DNA of 64,000 nucleotides from Chitinophaga oryziterrae (GTDB lineage: Bacteria > Bacteroidota > Bacteroidia > Chitinophagales > Chitinophagaceae): positions 682,001 to 746,000 of the forward strand of contig NZ_WRXO01000002.1 in assembly GCF_009758125.1 (NCBI RefSeq), given 5' to 3'. Of this stretch, positions 62,596 through 64,000 are shown piece after piece. A program made the translations under genes and the position numbers. The number at the start of each line of letters is the position of its first letter. Position 1 is the first letter of the stretch. The notes beneath the pieces are model-generated. The model saw nothing but the letters and a program-made list of their open reading frames with translations. It ran no database searches and had not been told where the DNA came from.

Positions 62596-63843
62596 CTATT
62601 CTACAAATCCTACTGCTACAGTTGCATTGCTGAACTCATCTACCAGTATGAACGCGCCATTCGCCGGGTTCAGGTGATAAGAATCCGCAAATATCGGCTG
62701 TGCTGTTTTCAACGTAATCTTCCCGATATCATTCAGTCCAAGTTCCTTTTTATCTTCTACTATCTTGTTGTTAGTCACATCGATCACATGATTGATCTGC
62801 TGTACTTTCGCTTTCACACGGTTAATTCCATGCTGCAGTAAATACGCTTTGCCAGGCACCAGCTTTTGCTGGTCCATCCAGCATACCTGTGCCGTGATTT
62901 CCTTCAGCAGGGGAGGAACGTTATCCGTTTTAGACAACATGCTGCCACGGCTGGTATCAATCTCATCTTCCAGGGTAATTACCACACTCTCACGTGCACG
63001 GGCAGTAGATAACTGTGCTTCAAACTGCTCTATAGTTTTGATCTTGCTCTTTTGCTGTGAAGGCAGGGAGATGATCTCATCACCTACATTAAAATGACCA
63101 CTGGCCACTTTACCGGCAAAGCCTCGGAAGTCATGAAACTCCCTGGTCATCGGACGGATCACGGATTGTACCGGGAAACGGGCGGGATGCGTACTGTCTG
63201 CATGATCAAAAGTGATCTGCTCCAGGTATTCCAGTAAGGATTCACCCTGGTACCAGTTGATCTTTTCAGATCTGCCGGCCACATTCTCTCCATATAAAGA
63301 AGAAATAGGGATGAACTTGATAGAAGGGGCCTGGAAAGACGCGCTGGCCACCATTTGCTGGAAATCTTCCACTATCTGGTTAAAACGTGCTTCGTTGTAT
63401 TCCACAAGGTCCATTTTATTCACACACACTACCAGGTAAGGAATACGCAGCAGGGCAGCAATAAAGAAGTGCCTGTAGGTTTGTTCCACAATGCCTTTAC
63501 GTGCATCTATCAGTATCAGGGATACCTGTGCGGTAGACGCACCGGTTACCATGTTACGGGTGTATTCTATATGTCCCGGGGTATCGGCAATAATGTATTT
63601 ACGGTTAGGGGTAGAGAAGTAGATATGCGCTACGTCAATGGTAATACCCTGTTCACGTTCTGCTACCAGGCCATCTGTTAACAGGGACAGATCGGTAAAA
63701 TCCAGTCCTTTACGTTTGCTGGCGGCATGTAATGCGTCCATTTTATCCTGGGGAATAGATTGCGTATCGTAGAGTAACCTGCCAATCAGGGTACTTTTAC
63801 CATCATCTACACTGCCCGAAGTGGTTATATGTAAAACCTCCAT
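62596..63843 (-). CDS. cysN: Sulfate adenylyltransferase, GTPase subunit
   Basis: CysN with CysD makes adenosine 5'-phosphosulfate in sulfate assimilation. The 415-residue protein is an EF-Tu-like GTPase with the P-loop GSVDDGKSTLIGRLL, then REQGITIDVAH, IADTPGHIEYTRNMVTGA and CVNKMDLV. Beta-barrel domains follow. No C-terminal APS kinase (CysC) domain is fused. cysD ends 20 bases upstream on the same strand. Confidence 0.96.
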   Translation of the reverse strand: MEVLHITTSGSVDDGKSTLIGRLLYDTQSIPQDKMDALHAASKRKGLDFTDLSLLTDGLVAEREQGITIDVAHIYFSTPNRKYIIADTPGHIEYTRNMVTGASTAQVSLILIDARKGIVEQTYRHFFIAALLRIPYLVVCVNKMDLVEYNEARFNQIVEDFQQMVASASFQAPSIKFIPISSLYGENVAGRSEKINWYQGESLLEYLEQITFDHADSTHPARFPVQSVIRPMTREFHDFRGFAGKVASGHFNVGDEIISLPSQQKSKIKTIEQFEAQLSTARARESVVITLEDEIDTSRGSMLSKTDNVPPLLKEITAQVCWMDQQKLVPGKAYLLQHGINRVKAKVQQINHVIDVTNNKIVEDKKELGLNDIGKITLKTAQPIFADSYHLNPANGAFILVDEFSNATVAVGFVE

Positions 63844-63863
63844 GTTTAATTATTTGAATTAGT

Positions 63864-64000
63864 TTAAAAATAACCAGCCTGTTTTCTCTTTTCCATGGCG
63901 GCTTCGGAGCGTTTATCATCGATACGTGCTCCTCTTTCAGAAATCTTGGCTTCCATTATTTCAGCAATAATATCTTCCAGTTTATCTGCTTCAGACGCTA
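63864..64000 (-). CDS. cysD: Sulfate adenylyltransferase subunit CysD, C-terminal part (cut by the window edge)
   Basis: The last 45 codons are visible and read toward a TAA at 63864-63866. The translation ends ISERGARIDDKRSEAAMEKR followed by KQAGYF, matching the conserved CysD C-terminus. The rest lies beyond base 64000. CysD is the nucleotide-transferring subunit and pairs with CysN, whose ATG lies 20 bases downstream. Confidence 0.92.
   Translation of the reverse strand, partial: ASEADKLEDIIAEIMEAKISERGARIDDKRSEAAMEKRKQAGYF

Overview
The window is chromosomal DNA from a member of the Bacteroidota, most likely a Chitinophagaceae species close to Chitinophaga. This is inferred from moderate GC content, many TAnnTTTG -7 promoter boxes with weak Shine-Dalgarno sequences, and Bacteroidota-typical families (DUF4421, DUF4954, an RskA-like anti-sigma N-terminus, an MbnP/MbnH-like pair, a GH71/99-like hydrolase). 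No rRNA, tRNA, CRISPR array, prophage or complete transposase gene was seen. The density and mix of genes look like core genome with small accessory insertions.

Layout. 1-8.1 kb: a secreted protein, lipoyl synthase and a three-gene RND efflux operon (TolC-type channel, lipoprotein adaptor, AcrB-type pump). 8.1-16 kb: an anti-sigma-like membrane protein, a large AsmA protein, TrmH, and the class Ia ribonucleotide reductase genes nrdB-nrdA. 16-25.4 kb: an ABC ATPase/membrane protein pair, a DUF2314 protein, an exported Gfo/Idh/MocA oxidoreductase, a GH71/99-like hydrolase, a 222-bp MITE-like element, two unknown genes and a helical-repeat protein. 25.5-31 kb: leuC, a SAM methyltransferase, leuD, leuB and leuA. 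31-37 kb: an oxidative L-fucose catabolic operon. 37-46.3 kb: an MbnP-like/diheme peroxidase pair, glmS with a DUF4954 gene, a phosphatase lipoprotein, mgtE and a bestrophin. 46.3-52.8 kb: a SET protein and a MarR-hutHUIG histidine degradation operon behind a near-perfect 36-bp palindrome. 52.8-64 kb: an Rpn-like nuclease, purU, a phosphodiesterase, a DUF4421 protein, aconitase, a PspC protein, kdsA, threonine dehydrogenase, cysN and the end of cysD.

How the genes work together. The leu genes cover leucine synthesis from 2-ketoisovalerate to the product of LeuB. The hut genes convert histidine to glutamate and formamide. The fucose genes take L-fucose to pyruvate and lactate except for one missing step, L-fuconate dehydratase. 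CysD/CysN start sulfate assimilation, KdsA makes the Kdo precursor for LPS, and GlmS makes glucosamine-6-phosphate.

Non-coding structure is unusually rich. It includes the MITE-like element, a dispersed REP-like family with a GACTCCGTTAGGAGTCCC core, an 11-bp phased tandem repeat upstream of the MbnP-like gene, and several operator-like palindromes in front of operons. All family assignments come from reading motifs in the translated sequence; no database search was run.
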